Source: Ureibacillus endophyticus
GTDB taxonomy: Bacteria; Bacillota; Bacilli; Bacillales_A; Planococcaceae
Reading direction: 5' to 3'
Length of the DNA: 48,893 nucleotides
NCBI RefSeq assembly: GCF_003628435.1
Contig: NZ_RBZN01000024.1
Span: 1-48,893 of the forward strand
Under the pieces are notes generated by a model. It had not been told where the DNA came from and made no database searches. It was given only the letters and a program-made list of their open reading frames with translations. A program made the translations under genes and the position numbers. This document shows positions 18,372-28,454 of the stretch, piece after piece; position 1 is the stretch's first letter; every line of letters starts with the position of its first letter.

Positions 18372-19553
18372 TTAGTACCCCTTTGCGTACTCGCGCATTG
18401 CATCGATTTGTGCTTTTAATTGAGGAAGTTGATCACTATGATATTGTTCAACAATTGCATTGGCAATCTCCCATGCAATGACATTTTCCGCAACAATGGA
18501 AGCAGCTGGAACTGCACAACTATCAGAACGTTCTACACTTGCTTTAAACGGTTCTTTTGTTTCAATGTCTACGCTTTGTAATGGTTTATATAGAGTAGGG
18601 ATTGGCTTCATTACACCACGTACAACAATTGGCATACCAGTAGACATACCACCTTCTAATCCACCTAAACGGTTAGTCGCGCGTGTATAGCCGTTTTCTT
18701 CATCCCATAATATTTCATCATGAACTTCAGACCCTTTACGACGAGCCATTTCAAATCCAATTCCGAACTCTACACCTTTAAAAGCATTAATTGATAACAT
18801 TGCTTGAGCAAGACGACCATCTAATTTACGGTCGTAATGAACATAAGAGCCGATACCTGCAGGAAGTCCTTCTACTATTACTTCTACTACACCACCAATA
18901 GAATCTCCTGCTTTTTTTGTATCGTCAATCATTTGCACCATTTTTTCTGAAGCCTCTGGGTCCACACAATAACATGGATCTTCTTCAACAATTGCACGAA
19001 TTTCATCAGCTGATTTGCCTTCAACCTTTGAAGTATCTGCTTTGATACCTGCAATTTCTGTTACATGAGCAACTACAGAAATACCTAATTCATTTAGTAA
19101 AGCTTTTGCTACAGAACCTACCGCAACACGTACAGTTGTTTCACGTGCACTTGAACGTTCTAGTACATTACGTAAATCACGGTGACCGTACTTCATACCA
19201 CCTACTAAATCGGCATGTCCAGGACGTGGACGAGAAATTTGACGTTTAATTTCATTTGGGTCCACATCTTCTGGAAGTGGTTCTGCACCCATAATTTTTG
19301 TCCAATGTTTCCAATCATCATTTGTTACAACCAATGCTACTGGAGAACCAAGTGTTTTCCCGTGACGAACACCTCCTACAATCTCTACAGTGTCCGTTTC
19401 AATTTGCATACGTCTTCCACGGCCATGTCCACCTTGACGACGTTTTAAATCATAGTTTATTTTTTCTGCACTTATTGGTAAAAGAGACGGCAATCCCTCA
19501 ATGATTGTTGTTAGTTGAGGCCCGTGAGACTCTCCTGCTGTTAGGTAACGCAT
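18372..19553 (-). CDS. aroC: Chorismate synthase
   Basis: This FMN-dependent enzyme removes phosphate from EPSP to give chorismate (named aroF in B. subtilis). Motifs include [20 protein letters not shown] at the N-terminus, [50 protein letters not shown] and a C-terminal [11 protein letters not shown]. The 393-residue length is normal. It is the first gene of the aromatic operon. A TATAAT is seen on the minus strand at 19608-19613, about 55 bp upstream of the ATG, but no good -35 box accompanies it. Confidence 0.96.
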   Translation of the reverse strand: MRYLTAGESHGPQLTTIIEGLPSLLPISAEKINYDLKRRQGGHGRGRRMQIETDTVEIVGGVRHGKTLGSPVALVVTNDDWKHWTKIMGAEPLPEDVDPNEIKRQISRPRPGHADLVGGMKYGHRDLRNVLERSSARETTVRVAVGSVAKALLNELGISVVAHVTEIAGIKADTSKVEGKSADEIRAIVEEDPCYCVDPEASEKMVQMIDDTKKAGDSIGGVVEVIVEGLPAGIGSYVHYDRKLDGRLAQAMLSINAFKGVEFGIGFEMARRKGSEVHDEILWDEENGYTRATNRLGGLEGGMSTGMPIVVRGVMKPIPTLYKPLQSVDIETKEPFKASVERSDSCAVPAASIVAENVIAWEIANAIVEQYHSDQLPQLKAQIDAMREYAKGY

Positions 19554-19701
19554 AAAACACTTTCTCCCTTCAACTCGCTAAAGTATGTATTTTTTATCAT
19601 AACATATATTATAGCCTAAAAAACAGTGTCTTTTGATAAGTAATTCAATATAGTATCGAATATTCTGAAATTCTAGAAAATTAAGGTATAAAGACGAATT
19701 T

Positions 19702-19738
19702 AAAAAAATACGCTTCCCGTTTGTAAACGAAAAGCGTC
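19702..19738 (-). terminator. Terminator after cheR
   Basis: On the minus strand ACGCTTTTCGT pairs with ACGGGAAGCGT around TTTACAA and is followed by seven T. Confidence 0.85.
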
Positions 19739-19763
19739 AGTACATTTAAATGTATTTTCTCGT

Positions 19764-20609
<846 letters not shown>

Positions 20610-20653
20610 TTACGAAATCTTAAATAAATCATTTCGAGAGATTTCATATAAAT

Positions 20654-20929
20654 TTAATTTGTTTTATCATCTATAAAATGCTGAGAGGATGATTGAATGG
20701 TAGGTGAATCTAGAGATAATTGAAGTCTTGTTTGTTCGATTTCTAATCGTAATTTTTCCGTTTCAATAATATAGCTTTCCTTACGAATTTTTTCTAACTC
20801 GATTTCTTGTTTTAACACTTCTAACTTCAGTTTTGACTGTTTATTAATGTGAGCGGATACAATTCCAGCAATCGAAATTAATGAAGAAATGGAAACGATA
20901 CCTAAAACTAATATTACGTAATCTGCCAT
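20654..20929 (-). CDS. Small membrane-anchored coiled-coil protein, 91 aa
   Basis: Unrecognised. One N-terminal transmembrane helix (about 5-26, VILVLGIVSISSLISIAGIV) is followed by a charged helix (30-73) with heptad-like spacing (LEVLKQEIELEKIRKES, TEKLRLEIEQTRLQL) and a short polar tail. The ATG has AGGGGGA about 5 nt upstream and the frame is clean, so expression is likely. It lies between cheR and ndk, where B. subtilis has no clear counterpart. It could be a scaffold or stress-type membrane protein; there is no evidence for a specific role. Confidence 0.65.
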   Translation of the reverse strand: MADYVILVLGIVSISSLISIAGIVSAHINKQSKLKLEVLKQEIELEKIRKESYIIETEKLRLEIEQTRLQLSLDSPTIQSSSQHFIDDKTN

Positions 20930-20976
20930 ATGAATCCCCCTTTGTCCTTAATACGTACGAACTCATTAAAAGTTTC

Positions 20977-21015
20977 CAAAAAAAAAGTAACTACCACTTT
21001 TCGTAATAGCTACTC
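20977..21015 (-). terminator. Probable terminator of ndk
   Basis: On the minus strand AGTAGCTATTAC pairs imperfectly with GTGGTAGTTACT across GAAAA and is followed by nine T, 21 bp after the ndk stop codon. Confidence 0.7.
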
Positions 21016-21036
21016 GTTGTTGTATGAAAATGAAAA

Positions 21037-21453
21037 TTAAACTAATTCTCCAGCGAACCATAAGCTGATTTCACGTTCAGCAGAAGCTGGTGAATCTGAA
21101 CCATGGATTACGTTTTCAGAGATTGTTACTGCATAGTCACCACGGATTGTACCAGGTTGTGATTCAGATGGTTTTGTAGCACCCATCATGATACGAGCTA
21201 ATGAAATTACGCTTTCGCCTTCCCATACCATAGCAAATACTGGACCTGAAGTGATGAAGTCAACTAATTCACCAAAGAATGGTTTGTCAGCATGTTCTGC
21301 ATAGTGTGCTTCAGCGATTTCGCGTGTTGCTACCATAAGTTTAGCACCTTTTAATTCAAAACCGCGACGTTCAAAGCGGTCTACGATGTCTCCGATTACT
21401 TGACGTTTTACTCCGTCTGGTTTAATCATTAAAAATGTTCTTTCGATTGCCAT
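21037..21453 (-). CDS. ndk: Nucleoside-diphosphate kinase
   Basis: Ndk passes the gamma phosphate of ATP to other nucleoside diphosphates through a phospho-histidine. The catalytic His is H117 in NVIHGSDS. Other family blocks are [14 protein letters not shown] at the start, [21 protein letters not shown], and PGTIRGDYA. The ATG at 21453 is chosen: AAGGAGTG lies about 10 nt upstream, while an in-frame GTG at 21465 is part of that ribosome site. Product is 138 residues, slightly shorter at the C-terminus than the B. subtilis enzyme (149). Confidence 0.96.
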   Translation of the reverse strand: MAIERTFLMIKPDGVKRQVIGDIVDRFERRGFELKGAKLMVATREIAEAHYAEHADKPFFGELVDFITSGPVFAMVWEGESVISLARIMMGATKPSESQPGTIRGDYAVTISENVIHGSDSPASAEREISLWFAGELV

Positions 21454-21560
21454 TTCTATATACACTCCTTAAGTTTGAATAAGGTATTACACCTACCGAT
21501 AAATATTACCAGAATAACATTCATTCATCAACTATTTACAATTTACGCCATCATAATTTA

Positions 21561-22535
21561 TTAAAATTTTCGTTTTCCAATAAATAAAGCGATGTCTCTT
21601 AATTTTTTCTTCATAGGATGATTTGGCAATGCGTCAACTTCTTTCAAAGCTTTACGCAAATAATGATTACTAACATTTATCGATTGTTTAATTGCATCTG
21701 ATTTACGAACGATTGAAAGCATTTCAAGTCGTTGTTGTTCAGTAACTTCTCCGTTTGCTGCCAACTCAATAAATTTTGAGATAGTTGGATGATCCTTTAA
21801 TAATAATATTGGCAAGGTAATATTTCCCTGTAATAAATCACTTCCAGCAGGCTTACCTAGTTCTTTATCCGTGGCAGTAAAATCTAAAATATCATCAACA
21901 ATTTGATAACTCATTCCAACAAAATAGCCAAATTGTTTTAAATGCCTCACATTTTTATCATCCAAGCCACTAACTACAGCACCTAGTTCACAACTAGATT
22001 CGATAAGTAAAGCTGTTTTTCGTTTAATACGTCGGAAATAATCTTTAATGTTTTGATTACTACGAAACTTATCTTCTATTTGAATCACTTCGCCATTACA
22101 AATTTCAACCATTGTTTTGGCTAAAATTTGATGGACACGTGGGTTTTCGATCGATGTGACATACTCCAAAGCCCGGGCAAAAATAAAGTCACCAGTATAC
22201 ATGGCAACTCGATTATTCCATTGCGCTTTTACAGTATGTCTTCCCCTTCTCAAATCAGAATCATCTATTACATCATCATGTACTAGAGACGCTGAATGAA
22301 TTAATTCAAGCGGTACAGCAATATTTTTGACTTGATCAATATTATATTGCCCAAATTTTGCACTAATTAAAACAAAAACAGGGCGAATTCGCTTACCGCC
22401 CGCTTGTAGTAGATGGAGAGAGGCATCATTTATCAATTGCGAAGACGAGTTTAACGCTATTTCTAATTCTTTTTCGATGATGTCTATATCCGCTTTTAAA
22501 TCGGAATATAGCAATTTTAACTTCATCTTTTCCAC
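21561..22535 (-). CDS. hepT: Heptaprenyl diphosphate synthase component II
   Basis: HepT is the catalytic subunit of the two-part prenyltransferase that builds the C35 side chain of menaquinone-7. It has both Asp-rich motifs, DDVID (87-91) and DDILD (214-218), the chain-length region upstream of the first, and GGKRIRP at 46-52. The GTG at 22535 is taken as the start because GAAGG lies eight bases upstream; an ATG three codons later (22526) is the alternative. The partner HepS is at 23281 and menG lies between, the classic gerC/hep order. Confidence 0.93.
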   Translation of the reverse strand: MEKMKLKLLYSDLKADIDIIEKELEIALNSSSQLINDASLHLLQAGGKRIRPVFVLISAKFGQYNIDQVKNIAVPLELIHSASLVHDDVIDDSDLRRGRHTVKAQWNNRVAMYTGDFIFARALEYVTSIENPRVHQILAKTMVEICNGEVIQIEDKFRSNQNIKDYFRRIKRKTALLIESSCELGAVVSGLDDKNVRHLKQFGYFVGMSYQIVDDILDFTATDKELGKPAGSDLLQGNITLPILLLKDHPTISKFIELAANGEVTEQQRLEMLSIVRKSDAIKQSINVSNHYLRKALKEVDALPNHPMKKKLRDIALFIGKRKF

Positions 22536-22553
22536 GCGTGAAACCTTCTCCCC

Positions 22554-23258
22554 CTAGTTTTCTTTTTTAAAGCCCATATGCATAGCCGCAGCGCCACCAC
22601 TATACCCTTTATAACTTACTTTTTGGAAACCTGCTTCCTCAAACATTTTCGCTAATTTTCTCATACCCGGAAAATCTTTTGCAGATTCTTGTAACCAAGA
22701 ATATTCTCTATAACTTTTCGCAATTAGCTTACCAAATAATGGCATGATATATTTAAAGTAAAAACGAAATAGTTGTCGATAGATTGGAATTTCAGATTGA
22801 CTTGTTTCTAAACAAACCGCCATTCCACCAGGTTTTAACACACGGTTCATCTCACGTAAAACTTGCATATAATCTGGCACGTTACGTAATCCAAAACCGA
22901 TTGTGACATAGTCAAATGTATTATCTTCAAATGGAAGCTCCATTGCATTTCCATGAATTAACTCAATTTGAGGGTATGGCTGAACTTTCTTTTCTCCAAC
23001 TTTTAGCATATTTTTACTAAAGTCAAGTCCTTTTACTACCCCTTTTTCACCTGTAGCTTGTGCTAAAGCAATAGTCCAATCTGCTGTTCCACAACAAACA
23101 TCTAAACATTTTGAACCAGGTTTTACGTTCATTCTTTTCATTGTATCTTCACGCCATTTTACGTGCAGTTGAAAACTTATCACCGAATTCATTTTATCGT
23201 AATTTTCGGAAATGCTTTCAAAAACTTCGTGTACGTGTTCTTCTTTTGATTTAGCCAT
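22554..23258 (-). CDS. menG: Demethylmenaquinone methyltransferase
   Basis: This SAM-dependent methyltransferase (UbiE/MenG family) makes the last step of menaquinone synthesis. The sequence shows the family N-terminus [28 protein letters not shown], the SAM motif [42 protein letters not shown] and the end ALH-like [12 protein letters not shown]. Length is 234. The genes around it (hepS upstream, hepT downstream) build the isoprenoid tail, so the three form a menaquinone unit that supplies the substrate of the qcr complex. Confidence 0.95.
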   Translation of the reverse strand: MAKSKEEHVHEVFESISENYDKMNSVISFQLHVKWREDTMKRMNVKPGSKCLDVCCGTADWTIALAQATGEKGVVKGLDFSKNMLKVGEKKVQPYPQIELIHGNAMELPFEDNTFDYVTIGFGLRNVPDYMQVLREMNRVLKPGGMAVCLETSQSEIPIYRQLFRFYFKYIMPLFGKLIAKSYREYSWLQESAKDFPGMRKLAKMFEEAGFQKVSYKGYSGGAAAMHMGFKKEN

Positions 23259-23280
23259 TTTTTCAGAACCTTTCTACACA

Positions 23281-24024
23281 TCAACTACTAATTTGTTGCT
23301 CTATGTATAACTTTAATTCGTCCTTAATGGTAGACGAACGAAGATATTCATGGAGTAAATCATTTAGCACATCTATTTTTTGCTGTAACAATAACTCAAG
23401 AGGTTGCCCTTCTTTTGCTGCACTTTCTACCATTTTCTCTAGTATCAAAGACTTATTCCCATGTTGTAAATTGCGGAGTTCTTTTTGTAATTGAATCAAT
23501 AGTAGGCTAGTATGCATAAATGTACTATATTGTTCAAATCCATAAACTTGATAGAAACGTTTGATTAGCTCTGTTTTTACTACTGAGATTGATTCGTACC
23601 AATTGTCTAAAGTTAATGAATTAACTTCATATACTTTAATTTGATGCTCACAACGAACTGCTATACCTTCCGATAACTGTTTTATCAGCGGTATATTGCC
23701 AGCTTGAGCTAAAATCTCGTAATAACGACCACTATAATAGTCACCAGAGAGAACTGTTAATTGTTGCTCTTTACTCGTTGCATTCGTTTCATCTATTTTA
23801 TCATGCTCAGAAAGTGAGGCATGTACAATTCCAACTGTAATCGCACTTTTATGAATTTGTTCATTCCATTTTTCTCCATTTAAAAATGGCATTAACAAAT
23901 AAAACAATTGATTTTCATCTAAAACTGGTTCTCCAGTATATTGCAGTAATGTTCTATGACGAACATGCATGAAAATGTTTGTTTTTAATTGTTCGATTGA
24001 CTCTTGAATGTATGTTGCATCCAT
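23281..24024 (-). CDS. hepS: Heptaprenyl diphosphate synthase component I
   Basis: HepS is the small non-catalytic subunit of heptaprenyl diphosphate synthase. It is poorly conserved. The 247-residue length matches B. subtilis HepS (251), and the segments LLSGDYYSGRYYEILAQAGNIPLIKQLSEGI-like (VLSGDYYSGRYYEILAQAG) and the position directly before menG-hepT support the call. It has no Asp-rich motifs, as expected for component I. Confidence 0.88.
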   Translation of the reverse strand: MDATYIQESIEQLKTNIFMHVRHRTLLQYTGEPVLDENQLFYLLMPFLNGEKWNEQIHKSAITVGIVHASLSEHDKIDETNATSKEQQLTVLSGDYYSGRYYEILAQAGNIPLIKQLSEGIAVRCEHQIKVYEVNSLTLDNWYESISVVKTELIKRFYQVYGFEQYSTFMHTSLLLIQLQKELRNLQHGNKSLILEKMVESAAKEGQPLELLLQQKIDVLNDLLHEYLRSSTIKDELKLYIEQQISS

Positions 24025-24094
24025 AGATATTACTCCATTCTACTTTAAGTGCAATTGAACAGTACAATTGCATCAAAACTTGGTCATAAAATAA

Positions 24095-24316
24095 TTATTT
24101 TTTCGAACCACTTTCTACAATACCGTGAGCCGAAATAATTTTAGCTTTTCCTCGAATTTTCATTGCTGAAGTATGCTCTGTAAATTGTGCTATCATGACT
24201 TCGCCAGCATCTAATTTTTCAGAGTGATGGAATTTCGTATCTGTGCCTCTTGTTAAACCGATAACGTGAACGCCATCCTCTTCAGCTTCGATAATAATAT
24301 AATCAGGATTTGTCAT
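24095..24316 (-). CDS. mtrB: Trp RNA-binding attenuation protein TRAP
   Basis: TRAP forms an 11-subunit ring that, with tryptophan bound, binds G/UAG triplets in trp leader RNA and promotes attenuation. The 73-residue product carries the family core [23 protein letters not shown] and [16 protein letters not shown], including the Lys/Lys/Arg RNA-binding surface and the TKFHH loop. It directly follows folE as in the B. subtilis mtrAB operon. The trp genes themselves are not in this window. Confidence 0.96.
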   Translation of the reverse strand: MTNPDYIIIEAEEDGVHVIGLTRGTDTKFHHSEKLDAGEVMIAQFTEHTSAMKIRGKAKIISAHGIVESGSKK

Positions 24317-24374
24317 ATTCTTTTCTCCTCATTAAATATATTCTTGTACATCATAACATAATCAAAAGCTAGTT

Positions 24375-24944
24375 TTAAGACATTTGAATAAATGAAATCA
24401 CTTCGCGTCGTAAAACATCGTCTGTTTCGTAAACACCACGCGCCGCAGATGTTACTGTTTTAGAACCAGGTTTTTTTAATCCGCGCATTGTCATACACAT
24501 GTGTTCTGCTTCTACAACAACATACACACCATATGGATCTAACATTTCCATAATTGAATCTGCAACAGTTGCTGTGATACGTTCTTGAAGTTGTGGTCTA
24601 CGTGCAACGGATTCAAGGCATCTTCCAAGCTTACTTAAGCCAGCTACTTTTCCTTCCTTAGGTAGATAAGCAACATGGGCTTTACCGTAAAAAGGGACTA
24701 AATGATGTTCACACATTGAATAAAATGGGATATCTTTTACTAGTACTAATTCATCATGATTTTCATTAAATACTGTGCTGAAATATTCTCTTGGATCTTC
24801 GTTTAAGCCACTAAACATTTCCTCATACATTTTTGCCACGCGTGATGGTGTATCTAATAATCCTTCACGATTAACATCTTCTCCAACAGCTTCTAAAATC
24901 ATTTTTACAGCTTCTTCTATTTTATTTAAATCGACATTCGACAT
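24375..24944 (-). CDS. folE: GTP cyclohydrolase I FolE
   Basis: FolE (MtrA) opens GTP to dihydroneopterin triphosphate, the first step of folate synthesis. Zinc and active-site residues lie in [24 protein letters not shown] and in [25 protein letters not shown]. Substrate contacts include LSKLGRCLE and RPQLQERIT. Length is 189 (B. subtilis 190). A strong GGAGG precedes the ATG. It is the first gene of folE-mtrB. Confidence 0.97.
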   Translation of the reverse strand: MSNVDLNKIEEAVKMILEAVGEDVNREGLLDTPSRVAKMYEEMFSGLNEDPREYFSTVFNENHDELVLVKDIPFYSMCEHHLVPFYGKAHVAYLPKEGKVAGLSKLGRCLESVARRPQLQERITATVADSIMEMLDPYGVYVVVEAEHMCMTMRGLKKPGSKTVTSAARGVYETDDVLRREVISFIQMS

Positions 24945-25121
24945 TATTATATCCTCCTAAACCTATGATGCAATGATCGTCAAAATGAATCGTAGCATAT
25001 CCCTTCTATATTCGCAAAAAGGGGTTATTAAGTTAATAGAAAAATTCAAATCAATTGTTATGTAAATAATTTGTTCTGATGACTATGTATTTATTATGTA
25101 AGTACTAAATCTAATAACATT

Positions 25122-25162
25122 TAAAAAGAGCAGTCATCATGCTTGTCCATGACGACTGCCCT
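25122..25162 (-). terminator. Terminator of hbs
   Basis: On the minus strand GGGCAGTCGTCATG pairs with CATGATGACTGCTC around GACAAG and is followed by five T. Confidence 0.9.
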
Positions 25163-25182
25163 ATGTAACTGCGAATACTGAA

Positions 25183-25455
25183 TTATTTTACAGCATCTTT
25201 AAGAGCTTTACCTGGTTTAAAAGCAGGTACTTTACTTGCAGCTATCTCGATCTCTTCACCTGATTGTGGATTACGTCCTTTACGAGCTGCACGTTCACGT
25301 ACCTCGAAGTTACCAAAACCGATTAATTGTACTTTGTCACCCTTTGCAAGAGCATCTTGAATTGTATCAAATACAGCTTCAACTGCTTTAGAAGCGTCTT
25401 TCTTAGAAAGACCTGCAGCTTCAGCAACAGAGTTTACTAATTCTGTTTTATTCAC
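25183..25455 (-). CDS. hbs: HU-family DNA-binding protein HBsu
   Basis: HU is the abundant histone-like dimer that bends and compacts DNA. The sequence [49 protein letters not shown] and [12 protein letters not shown] is typical, with the arm residues RNPQ that intercalate DNA. Start is GTG at 25455: GGAGG lies six bases upstream and the product MNKTE... is 90 residues, as in the family. An in-frame GTG at 25464 overlaps the ribosome site, and an ATG at 25459 is out of frame. Confidence 0.96.
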   Translation of the reverse strand: MNKTELVNSVAEAAGLSKKDASKAVEAVFDTIQDALAKGDKVQLIGFGNFEVRERAARKGRNPQSGEEIEIAASKVPAFKPGKALKDAVK

Positions 25456-25579
25456 ACCATTCACCTCCTCTCAAAGGGTAGAAGCTAAATCATGTAAAAA
25501 GAGTAACATATAGAAATCCTTGGTGCAACTGTATTTGTCCATGTTTTTCGCTATAAAAATGTATTTTTTCATACAAAAA

Positions 25580-25627
25580 ACAAATAACAGGACTTTTCAC
25601 CCGAAAAATGAAAAGTTCCTGTTATTA
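25580..25627 (-). terminator. Terminator of spoIVA
   Basis: A long stem (AATAACAGGAACTTTTCA against TGAAAAGTCCTGTTATT, minus strand, one bulge) starts about 33 bp after the spoIVA stop codon and runs into a T-rich tail. Confidence 0.85.
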
Positions 25628-25659
25628 GATTAACCTAAAATTTGTTAATTTATACAATT

Positions 25660-27138
25660 TTAGATAATGAAAGTTACTAAACCACGTTCACCTTCATTAA
25701 CCATTCTTTCGATCGTTTGACGCATTCTTTTCTTCGCATTAAGAGGTACAGCATTCATTTTATAACGAATACCTTCTTTTAGTACCTCATGCAAAGTTGT
25801 ACCAAAGAGTTGCGTTTGCCATAGTTGCTCACGATCATGTTTATAAGCATATTGTAAATCTTTTAATAACTGTTGGCTATAAAACTCTGTACCTATTAAT
25901 GGAGCAAACTCTGTTTCCATATCCACACGAATAATGTGGTAGGACGGTGCCGATGCTTTCATTCGAACACCATAGAAGTTGTTTTGTTTAATAATTTCTG
26001 GCTCACTTGGTTCGAACTCTTCCATAGTCGGTAGAGTAACACCATAGCCATGCTCACTAGCTTCCTCAATAGCCTCACGGAAACGTTTATGCGCTTGTTT
26101 TGCTTCAGCTGCTTCTTTAATGAATAACAGCCAGTCTTTTTTCGTGTCAATCGGAGAGTCAAGCCATTCATTACACACCGCTTTATAAATTTCTGGTTTT
26201 AATGTAACGCGAACAGTGGCAACACCAAGACCAGCATCTACTCGCTCGATTTCACTTTCTTCAACAAAATCAATTTCACGAAGCTCGTTTGCTGCTTGGG
26301 AAACGTCTCGTATTTTTGTTACTGAATTTAATACATTACTTACAGCATCTGTTAAAGTTAAGTTTAATGGATGTGTAGAATCTAACACATCAAGCCAATC
26401 TGGTTTTTCAACTTCAATGTCTTCAATCGGGAATTCATAAAGTGCCTCTTGAAGAATGTATTCCATATCCTTCGCATTCATTTGATCAACTGCTACTGGA
26501 ATAACTGGTACATTGTATTTTTCTAGCAACTGGTTGCGCAATGCTTGTGTATTACTATGGCTTGGCATTTGACAGTTTAATACAATGACAAACGGTTTTC
26601 CAATTTCCTTTAATTGATCCACAATCTGTTCCTCTGCCACTTCAGCAGCTACGCGATGAATACCGTTTACAGTACCATCTGTTGTTACAACGATTCCGAT
26701 GTTCGCATGATCACGAATTACTTTATCAGTTCCAATCTTTGCAGCTTCTTGGAATGGAATCGCTTCATTATGCCAAGGTGTGTGAACATATTTTGGACCA
26801 TTTTCATCTTCATACCCTTTAACCCCATCGATAATATACCCAACACAATCTGCGAAACGAATGCGGAAAGGAATTTCACTTTCCCCAATTGTAATTTCAG
26901 TTCCTTGTGCAGGAACAAATTTAGGTTCAGCTGTCATTATAACAGGACCAGGTGAACTTTGTGGCAGCTCGTCCAGTGCTCTTTTGCGGTCTTCTTCACT
27001 TGTGATGTTCGGGAGTACAATTGACTCCATCATTTTCTTCACTAACGTAGACTTACCCACCCTCACAGGCCCTACAACACCAATGTATACATCCCCATTC
27101 GTACGCTCTGCTATTTGATGAAAGATTTCTTCGCCTAT
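25660..27138 (-). CDS. spoIVA: Stage IV sporulation protein A, apparent AUA start
   Basis: SpoIVA is the ATPase that polymerises on the forespore surface as the basement layer of the spore coat. Translated from 27138 the product has 492 residues, the same length as in B. subtilis. It starts GEEIFHQIAERTNGDVYIGVVG and has the Walker A loop GPVRVGKST (23-31) and the conserved C-terminus (INEG-like VNEGERGLVTFII). The codon at 27138-27136 is ATA, seven bases after GGAGG. There is no ATG, GTG or TTG between that ribosome site and codon 25, and an in-frame stop lies at 27162-27160. The first standard start (GTG, 27066) would remove the first glycine of the Walker loop. Confidence 0.9.
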   Translation of the reverse strand: MGEEIFHQIAERTNGDVYIGVVGPVRVGKSTLVKKMMESIVLPNITSEEDRKRALDELPQSSPGPVIMTAEPKFVPAQGTEITIGESEIPFRIRFADCVGYIIDGVKGYEDENGPKYVHTPWHNEAIPFQEAAKIGTDKVIRDHANIGIVVTTDGTVNGIHRVAAEVAEEQIVDQLKEIGKPFVIVLNCQMPSHSNTQALRNQLLEKYNVPVIPVAVDQMNAKDMEYILQEALYEFPIEDIEVEKPDWLDVLDSTHPLNLTLTDAVSNVLNSVTKIRDVSQAANELREIDFVEESEIERVDAGLGVATVRVTLKPEIYKAVCNEWLDSPIDTKKDWLLFIKEAAEAKQAHKRFREAIEEASEHGYGVTLPTMEEFEPSEPEIIKQNNFYGVRMKASAPSYHIIRVDMETEFAPLIGTEFYSQQLLKDLQYAYKHDREQLWQTQLFGTTLHEVLKEGIRYKMNAVPLNAKKRMRQTIERMVNEGERGLVTFII

Positions 27139-27162
27139 TGTAGCTCCTCCTTTACGTAATTA

Positions 27163-27192
27163 AGTTTATGTGTGTAAATCATCAAATATGAA
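27163..27192 (-). promoter_or_regulatory. Putative sigma-E promoter of spoIVA
   Basis: On the minus strand TTCATATT (-35, 27185-27192) is separated by 14 bp from CATAAACT (-10, 27163-27170). This is close to the mother-cell sigma-E pattern (ATATT, 13-15 bp, CATAnAnT) and lies 25 bp before the start codon. In B. subtilis spoIVA is sigma-E dependent. Confidence 0.5.
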
Positions 27193-27331
27193 ATGCCAAT
27201 GGACAAAAACTAAGAAGTAGATAATAAGATTTCTCTTAATGTATATGTGCATATAACAATAATAAGACTAAGAGAAAAATTTTTTCTTTTAAAAAGGGAG
27301 AAACTCATCTTGAGTTTTACGGATTGGACAG

Positions 27332-27367
27332 TAAAAAAAGCGCCTCTACCTTAGTAGAAAACGCTTT
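27332..27367 (-). terminator. Terminator of yphF
   Basis: On the minus strand AAAGCG pairs with CGCTTT, with an inner TCTACTAAGGTAGA stem, followed by seven T, just after the yphF stop codon. Confidence 0.85.
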
Positions 27368-27376
27368 AGTTCATGT

Positions 27377-28096
27377 TTATTTTTTAGTAGGTTCATACAT
27401 AAAAACAGGTTCATTATTTTCATCGACAGTATAAGGTAATGAATAAGCAGGAAGAACCGGATAAGCCTCAACTAATAGATTTCGAATATCTTCACCTGGC
27501 TTAGGCGTTAAGTTATTGTCCATAATAAATTGATTTAAATCCATTGAATAGTCTACATATACTTTACCGGCCGTAGTCACGATTAACGGAAGTTGATTGT
27601 TTGAATATGGACTTGGTACCGTTACATCTTCTTTATAACCAACTTTTTTAAAATCAATTGTATAGATATAATTTGTAATTGGTTCTTTATAAGTCGGGTA
27701 TGTTGTTGTTGTAAAACGTATATTTAAATCACGAATCGTTTCTGCCGAACGTAAATCTACTAATTTTACAGTTGGATTATTTTCAGCATCCCAAATAACA
27801 TATTGGAATATTCCACCTTTTTCGTAAGAATTCGTTGGTGGTTTCGCCATATATTTCGGAACTAATTTTGAGAAATCGATTGGGTACTTAATATAGATAT
27901 CCGTATCCATATCTCTGTCTTGAATCGGTAAAACACCTGTATCAGCTTGGTATTTTTCAACTGCGCTTTGAACGTCAGCTAATTGGTCTTCATATGGAAT
28001 GTTTGCCCCAGCCTTTTCTTCTTCCGGGTACATACACGCTGAAAGTAAAACAGAAGCAACGATGAGCATTAAAAACATGCTCCATTTTCTACTCAT
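27377..28096 (-). CDS. yphF: Lipoprotein YphF
   Basis: A 239-residue predicted lipoprotein. The signal peptide MSRKWSMFLMLIVASVLLSAC ends in a lipobox with Cys21 as the lipidated residue. The mature part has no motif I can assign; it contains PYEDQLADVQSAVEKYQ, the region KPPTNSYEKGGIFQYVIWD and a C-terminal PAYSLPYTVDENNEPVFMYEP. Size and position between yphE and spoIVA match B. subtilis YphF (244). The ATG at 28096 is chosen because GAGGTGG lies about 8 nt upstream and the signal peptide begins there. Function unknown. Confidence 0.86.
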   Translation of the reverse strand: MSRKWSMFLMLIVASVLLSACMYPEEEKAGANIPYEDQLADVQSAVEKYQADTGVLPIQDRDMDTDIYIKYPIDFSKLVPKYMAKPPTNSYEKGGIFQYVIWDAENNPTVKLVDLRSAETIRDLNIRFTTTTYPTYKEPITNYIYTIDFKKVGYKEDVTVPSPYSNNQLPLIVTTAGKVYVDYSMDLNQFIMDNNLTPKPGEDIRNLLVEAYPVLPAYSLPYTVDENNEPVFMYEPTKK

Positions 28097-28116
28097 AGAT
28101 ATTCCACCTCTATTTA

Positions 28117-28356
28117 TTAATTTGGCCATGTAAGAACAACGAGTAGCATTAAAATTGTTCCTACTGAAAATAAGCCAAACGCAAAAAGTCTAATAATAAA
28201 TGATAATACTCCATTATTCACCCATTTCCGCGCTGCTGTAACGATTAACACGGATATTAACATGGCACCAATGGAATAAAAGGAAACCCACATCACATCA
28301 AGGGCATGCATACTTGCAAGTGGTCCTCTTGCTGAAGCAAGCATTAAATAATCCAT
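28117..28356 (-). CDS. yphE: DUF2768 small membrane protein YphE
   Basis: A 79-residue protein with two transmembrane helices (about 20-40 and 52-75). It starts MDYLMLASARGPLASMHALDVMW and matches the small DUF2768/YphE family found next to gpsA in Bacillales. An open frame runs up to 28434, but the ATG at 28356 has AAAGGTGG upstream, and the region before it contains the gpsA terminator. Function unknown; the gene is followed 20 bp later by yphF. Confidence 0.8.
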   Translation of the reverse strand: MDYLMLASARGPLASMHALDVMWVSFYSIGAMLISVLIVTAARKWVNNGVLSFIIRLFAFGLFSVGTILMLLVVLTWPN

Positions 28357-28407
28357 TGACGAAAACCACCTTTCGATAAACTTTATGTATTCAAAAAAAT
28401 TAGTATC

Positions 28408-28440
28408 AAAATAATAGGAGGTACAATCTTGCATACCTCC
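28408..28440 (-). terminator. Terminator of gpsA
   Basis: On the minus strand GGAGGTA pairs with TACCTCC around TGCAAGATTG... and is followed by TATTATTTT, 14 bp after the gpsA stop. Confidence 0.75.
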
Positions 28441-28454
28441 ACAATTATCACTTG

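Noticed and set aside
25660-27066. spoIVA starting at the GTG at 27066
   Set aside because: It would lose the first 24 residues, including the first glycine of the Walker A loop, and has no ribosome site; homology extends to 27138.
28357-28434. N-terminal extension of yphE
   Set aside because: The segment contains the gpsA terminator; the internal ATG at 28356 has the ribosome site.
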